A stretch of DNA of 27,879 nucleotides from Pelargonium nanum (Eukaryota > Streptophyta > Magnoliopsida > Geraniales > Geraniaceae): assembly GCA_036897485.1 (NCBI GenBank), contig JAYMTF010000956.1, positions 1-27,879 on the forward strand. The letters run 5' to 3'. The notes under the pieces are model-generated. The model worked only from the letters and a program-made list of their open reading frames with translations, was not told the DNA's origin and did no database searches. A program made the translations under genes and the position numbers. Below are positions 22,501-27,879 of the stretch, piece by piece (within the stretch, counting starts at the first letter, position 1; every line of letters begins with the position of its first letter).

Positions 22501-25500
22501 TTTGGTTGCTTGGTATCTTCATGCTTTAAACTCTTGCTAAACTGAAATATTCATCTCTGCTATGTATAGTGTATACTGCGAAGTTCAGTGTAATGCTAGA
22601 TTAAGTTTCATTTCTTGGTATGAAGCGCAATATATGTCATAGTGGTTGGCACTTACTGTTGAAATTTATTATCTGGTTCACTAGATTATGTTATGTAAGA
22701 TGTCCAAAGGTACAGTGGTGAAATTATATTGCTGCTGTTTGTATTTTATAGTACCTAGTAATTCCATGCCTTATAACATACCTACCTTTTATTTTAAGAT
22801 AAGCAGAAGGATGTATACATCCTGCTGCCTCTAGTTGGAGGAATTTGAAAACATAAGGATATGAGGTTAGAGGCAAAATGTTTTTGCTAGCTGACACTAG
22901 TCTAATCTTTAATGACATACTTCAAGTGAAACTATAGAGCTTAAATCTTGTAATTCATGCGAAGTCATAAAGTTTTTGTCATTCTTATCATCCAAGTTTC
23001 ATCTATTTCTAAAGACTACATTACAAAGATGCATTGCCAGTGAATCATGTGGTTAATCCCATCTCACCCACAAAACAAGAAGGGCCTGTTTGCCAATTGA
23101 GGACTTAGAGGGCATGGTAGAAGTAACGTAACAACTGCTCTTGGGACAGTTTTTTTATTATATGCTTGAGAATGGCACACTCATTTGATCTTTATCTTTC
23201 TTGTTTGCAGTGTGTGTACTTGGGCTTTATTAATATATAGTAGGGATGTGTACGGGATTGACCATCCATAACAATTTTAAGTTTAAAAACCAAGTAGATT
23301 GATGATGGTTTTAGACTTTGCCGATAGTGTCTTATGGTTAAGATTAACGCCTTAAGTGGACACCCCTTTTATGTTTTATTTTTCTTCATAGATAGCTTTC
23401 ACTGCAATGCATCTCTGTACCTTTGTGCGCCAAGTGGGCAACTTCTCCATTTACATACAATGAGTCCCAACTTCTTAGGGTTGGATGAGCATCCCGTTTC
23501 TGTTGATTATATTAGGCCGAATTCATAGTGAACACGATTAACAGCATGAACACACACAGACTGACAGACCCCTGATATGTAAATGGTACATACACCTACA
23601 TTTCACCTAGCTATGTATGATTCTTAATCTCAACTAGTATTTTTCATTATTTATTCTCAATTCAAGCCCCCTTCAACCCAAAAATGTGCCCTCACTAAGT
23701 TTAACTCATAATCTACTGAATTGCATTAGGTATTTGTTGGTTGTGATTAAAATAATTGAAATGCTGTGCTTCTTGCAGTTTCCTTGCATTGTTTCCTTTT
23801 GTTTTTCAGAATTAGTGCGCCCCACTAAAATTTTCAGATGTTGACATACAGATCATAAAGAATGCTGATCTTGAAGAACTACGAGAGCTAGGATCCGGTA
23901 CATATGGAACTGTATTTCATGGAAAATGGAGAGGAACTGATGTTGCTATAAAGAGAATAAAAAAAAGCTGCTTCTCTGGAAGATCATCAGAGCAGGATCG
24001 GTTGGTGAGTCCAAAATTTTCTTCATAGTGCCATTCCCAGAAACAACTTGATTATGATACTTACTCTTTATGACTCTGAATCTTTGTTGTGGGTTGAGGC
24101 ACTGATTCTAGTACATTTGGTTACATTATAGAGAAGGATCATTTGACTTTCAAGTCAAATTAGTTCTTCTACCAGTTCTTAACTGTCTTTTTTTTCCTTC
24201 AGAAAAATATATCTTTAATATAAATCCAGTGTGAAGAATGAAAAAAGGAACACTGAAATTGATTAGAGTAAAAATAAGAGTTCTTAGGAGGTTTAAGCAG
24301 TGGTAAGTTGTCCAACATTGGAAAAATATAAAGTGAAAATGGTATGGACGCATGCACAAACCATTTAGTAACAAGATGACCTTTTAGTAATGGAAGCCCA
24401 AACCATTATATGTAGCCAATTAATTAAATTTAACATTGTATGAGAGCCTTAACAAGTATTTTACAAGGTAATGTACGAGGGAAGTCGGTATCTCAGAGAG
24501 TCCAACTCTTAGACAGTAACTCAGGGCCTCCCTTTCTAAATGGTATGGACACATGCACACTAATATTGAAATTTTCTTTACAAATTTGAAATGGTATCTA
24601 TTATTCGAATCTAGATAATTTTGAATGTTCATTGCTACCAGCATATGAAATTGATGATTCTTTTGGCTGTACCAGACAAAAGACTTCTGGAGGGAGGCAC
24701 AGATTCTCTCAAATCTTCATCATCCAAATGTGGTCGCATTTTATGGGATAGTACCCGATGGAACTGGAGGGACCTTGGCAACTGTAACTGAATTTATGGT
24801 GAATGGATCACTTAGGAATGTTCTGCTTAATAAGGATAGGTAAGTAAATCCCAATTTCTTGTCATGCATTTGCTTCCACAAGTTTTTTGGTTCATTAATT
24901 TCATCTGGGAGTATGCATGCAGATCACTTGATTGGCGTAAAAAGCTCATAATTGCCATGGATGCAGCTTTTGGAATGGAGTACTTGCATGCAAAAAATAT
25001 TGTGCATTTTGATCTGAAATGTGACAACTTACTCGTTAATCTGAGGGATCCACAAAGACCCATATGCAAGGTGTATATGCTCTTCATGACAGCATTATAC
25101 TTTCTATGCTCCTTTGTCTAATAATAACAAAGGCTGTTAGAGCCCAAATAAAAATTTGCAATCCGTATTTGTTACTTGTGTAGCTGTGTATACATGTTTT
25201 TAATGACGATTATTGTGCATATGTTCTTAAAGGTTGGAGATTTTGGATTATCTAGAATCAAACGCAATACTTTAGTATCTGGCGGTGTCCGAGGAACCCT
25301 TCCATGGATGGCACCAGAACTGTTAAATGGAAGCACTAACCGGGTTTCTGAGAAGGTTGGTAGACCTAATTTTTAAGTCATAGCATCGTGAAGGATAGTT
25401 TGGAACACATCAAGAATCTAACAACATTGGTTTTGGTAGGTTGATGTTTTCTCATTTGGCATTTCAATGTGGGAGATCTTGACGGGGCAGGAGCCTTACG

Positions 25501-26373
25501 CAAATATGCATTGTGGTGCTATTATTGGTAAGTTTAAGTTCTTTAACTCAATATAGTTAAGATTAAGAACCGTCAATTGAATCACACTCATTCATGGTTA
25601 TCACGACACGTGCATACATTTTAGTTCACTGTAAGGCAGTAAAGTTTTACTAAAATCATACTAAGATTGTTTATTTACTTCACTCGTTACGTTATGCATA
25701 TTAAATTACCTGGTTCAGTTTATCATCAGAGGTTTAGAATCGAGAACCTAAATTGATACATATATTTACTTGGACTGAATTTACTTCATTGCATGTTAAT
25801 TTCCCTGCAAATTGACGGCTTAGAATATTGGAGAAAATTCTATATTCAAGGTCTTTACACGGTGCATAGATTTGAGATCTCTAAACCTTAAAAAAAATAA
25901 TATCGAAAATTGGGTTGAAGAATCGCTGAATTGGTGTAAAACATTCTTAAATATGGTTTCTAGTTTCTACCACATGTGAAAGAATTAGCTCATATATATC
26001 ATCTGAGAACATTCTATCCACAAAAATGCAAATCCACTAGCTTTTCTCGAGCCTTAAAATAAAATAAAAATTTATCGAGGTGAAGTTTCCTTGAGATTAT
26101 TATCTCTTTGTTTCTGTGCAGTGTCGGCTTCTGTATCCATCTTTGATTAGCTTTTTGTTTGTGTTGATGAATTGTGATGAAGGTGGGATTCTAAAGAACA
26201 CTCTCCGACCTCCTGTTCCAGAAGATTGTGATCCCGAATGGAGGAAGCTGATGGAACAGTGCTGGTCACCCGACCCAGAAAGCCGACCATCATTTACTGA
26301 GATCACCAACAGGTTGCGATCTATGTCAAAAACGCTTCAAGCAAAGCATATAAAGACCGACATTTCCCCGTGA
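19504..26373 (+). CDS. PB1-domain Raf-like MAPKKK (plant B4-type)
   Basis: This is a predicted soluble Ser/Thr kinase. Coding exons are 19504-22263, 22352-22435, 23852-24004, 24676-24839, 24923-25070, 25233-25355, 25440-25527 and 26183-26373. Phases close, giving 3711 nt (1236 residues). A PB1 domain (about 178-280) starts [12 protein letters not shown] and includes the acidic [12 protein letters not shown] segment. Residues 281-945 are Ser/Asn-rich and probably disordered. The kinase domain (about 950-1222) has GSGTYG from 962, VAIK Lys 982, HFDLKCDN from 1082 (Phe replaces the usual Arg of HRD), DFG 1106-1108, GTLPWMAPE ending at 1132, and [12 protein letters not shown]. In Arabidopsis such B4 Rafs activate SnRK2 kinases under osmotic stress; the same role here is inferred. 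The first ATG in frame is 19504 (weak context); 19510 has A at -3 and may be preferred. Two upstream ORFs precede it. Confidence 0.93.
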
Positions 26374-26760
26374 ATCAACACGTATCTCTATACCCATTTC
26401 ATTCTCTAAGTACACACTTCGAGTGAAGATTGATACATGTCTCGAGGTGAGCATAGACTTCCAAGAAACACAGTTTCTAGTTTTTCGATATCAATCTCGC
26501 CTTTGTTAGTAAATATATATCTTTTCAGACTACATTCTATAGCTTTCTCTGGTAAGTTTATTTTTGATGTTCCTTTTATTTTTTGGAGGGAGATGTTTAT
26601 GTGTATATATATGCACAGAGAGTAAATTGTTTTTCTTGGCATATTTCTGCTTTCACAATTCACATACTGAGTTTCATTGTGATACTTCACATATTCTTTA
26701 TTCATGAACACATGGATGTAAATTTTTACCATATTATGTATTTTAGTATCTTTATTGGTT
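26374..26760 (+). other. 3' UTR and downstream flank of the kinase gene
   Basis: Non-coding, AT-rich sequence follows the TGA. Small ORFs here show no recognisable domain. No clear AATAAA signal was picked out. Confidence 0.4.
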
Positions 26761-27040
26761 ATGTTATTTTAAGTTTAACACACGACACAAAATTAGCAAA
26801 CACGATATGTCATCATGTTATATTCGTGTTGGAGAACCTAACACATTTAATAGTTTTGTTATGTTTGTGTTGGACCTCTAAAGCACACATTCACGACCAA
26901 TTATTCGTGTTGTGACACGTAAATAAATCTAATAAAATGTGCGGATTTGGCCGACCCAATCCTTTTTTTGTTTGGTTTTTAGCAAGATAAATTTCAAAGA
27001 CCCATAAGTTGGCCTGATCGGATAAGATTGTGTGACCCGT
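26760..27040 (+). repeat. Decayed dispersed repeat, copy 2
   Basis: It resembles 4930-5230 in the same orientation, with shared blocks around TTGGAC, AAAGCACACATTCAC and ATTCGTGTTGTGAC. It is probably an old non-autonomous element, but ends and family are unresolved. Confidence 0.4.
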
Positions 27041-27201
27041 CACTAAAATTCTTGGCATACGACTTTGCATCACCTATATACATGTTTAGAGTTGAAACCC
27101 GATTTTATGGATTGAGAACTAATGTTGACTATCCTACATTTTTTAATATATAGCCAACACTTTTAACTAGAGATTGTGTACCAACAACGTCTAAAAAGAG
27201 G

Positions 27202-27255
27202 CTCGAACTTGAAATCTCAAGAGAACTAAACATCTTGAACCGCTTGCCCTAATGA
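27202..27255 (+). repeat. Relative of the 65-bp insert at 7111-7175
   Basis: CTCGAAC, TGA-A, CTCA-GAGAA, CTT-A-CC and CTTGCCC blocks align in order with 7115-7170. No matching flanking duplication was seen. Confidence 0.5.
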
Positions 27256-27439
27256 ACAAATGCGATCGTTAAACCAAATTCTAATTTATGGTATTATTTC
27301 CGTTAGATAAAGTTTGCACTTTCATTATCAGTTTTTACCGGTCAAAGCTAGCTACTAAGAAGAAATGAGATATTATAAATTATTTACCCGTTGAAATAAA
27401 TAGTTTTTGAAAATTATGCTTCTATAGTGAGTGTGGTGA

Positions 27440-27683
27440 GTTCAAATGCTATTGGATTTGATGAGAAATGTTATTGGATATTCAAAACCTTGTGAACATG
27501 GAATGACATGTTGTGCTTCGACATGAATACAAAGAGAGCAATCATATTGCCGATAGCTTAGCAAATTTGGGTCGTTTTTAGATGCGGAGTTGATTCGTGA
27601 TGATGCTAGCCTGCTAGGGGTGTCTCGACTCAAGTAGGAGTTTGTTTGTTTTTTACTTTTTTCTTGTTTATATAAAAAATAAA
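27440..27683 (+). mobile_element. Decayed LINE fragment: RNase H-like tail and 3' end
   Basis: The plus strand reads LRHEYKESNHIADSLANLG around 27517-27573, the HxYREAN-x-AD-LA-x-G signature that ends the RNase H-like domain of plant LINEs. An in-frame stop lies just before it. A one-base frame change follows, after which the frame reads IRDDASLLGVSRLK and stops near 27637. A T-rich 3' region and an AAAAAATAAAA stretch (about 27674-27683) resemble a LINE tail. No reverse transcriptase part remains in the window. Confidence 0.6.
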
Positions 27684-27694
27684 ACTAAGAACAA

Positions 27695-27879
27695 ACACCC
27701 GTGCGCTCTCCAACCCTAGGCGGCGGCGGCTCCGCGGCTGCGTCTCCTTGGCGGCGGCTAGGATTATCGTATTGGAGTGGTTGTGTCTCTCGCATAAGAG
27801 TAATACCATCAGGGTATCCATGGAGGCGGTGATTGCTTTCTTTTGTGGCGGATAGGGCTCGGTAAGTGGTGGTTAGGGA
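27695..27879. other. GC-rich edge segment of unknown origin
   Basis: Base composition changes sharply to GC-rich with CGGCGG runs. The segment could be the 5' leader of another LINE or the start of a gene that continues beyond the window. No ORF can be assigned. Confidence 0.3.

Noticed and set aside
26583..26915. 110-residue plus-strand ORF after the kinase gene
   Set aside because: It overlaps 3' flank and dispersed repeat sequence, is hydrophobic only through AT-richness, and has no recognisable family.
1..27879. tRNA, rRNA, CRISPR, or a bacterial-style operon or defence system
   Set aside because: No tRNA box pair, rRNA stretch or spaced repeat array was seen; the window is ordinary plant nuclear DNA.

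Overview
This is nuclear DNA from a flowering plant, most likely a eudicot. It is AT-rich, with GT-AG introns, TGGGCC and telo-box type promoter motifs, plant-style MITE, TRIM and LINE debris, and three plant gene families. A woody rosid such as a member of the Rosaceae would fit, but the sequence alone does not prove the species.

Layout. Positions 1-2280 are intergenic and hold a hairpin-type MITE (780-1054) with a 10-bp target duplication. An intronless C2H2 zinc-finger repressor gene lies on the minus strand at 2399-2995, with a TATA-like box near 3305 and an AATAAA near 2289. Positions 3320-5580 are intergenic, with one old dispersed repeat. A 14-exon sterol 3-beta-glucosyltransferase gene (UGT80 family) runs on the minus strand from ATG 14313 to stop 5584. 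Every splice junction was read by hand, the phases close, and the model gives 668 residues. Its introns carry a TRIM-like relic, a tandem copy of the end of exon 13, and a 65-bp insertion flanked by an 18-bp duplication.

Positions 14700-18600 are intergenic: a decayed LINE RNase H tail (14985-15257), a second hairpin element (15818-16153) and plain AT-rich sequence. A Raf-like MAPKKK gene with a PB1 domain (plant B4-type) follows on the plus strand. It has a TATA box at 18620, an inferred 5' UTR intron, two upstream ORFs, a very long first coding exon and seven more coding exons ending at 26373, giving 1236 residues. The rest (26374-27879) is repeat debris: another copy of the dispersed repeat, a relative of the 65-bp insert, a second decayed LINE tail, and a GC-rich edge.

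The three genes do not form a functional cluster. The products are a nuclear transcription repressor, a membrane-lipid (steryl glucoside) enzyme and a cytosolic signalling kinase. I saw no clear sign of a new multi-gene system. The points most worth checking are the translation-control arrangement in front of the kinase ORF, the duplicated exon end in the UGT80 gene, and the small insertion with a long target duplication.
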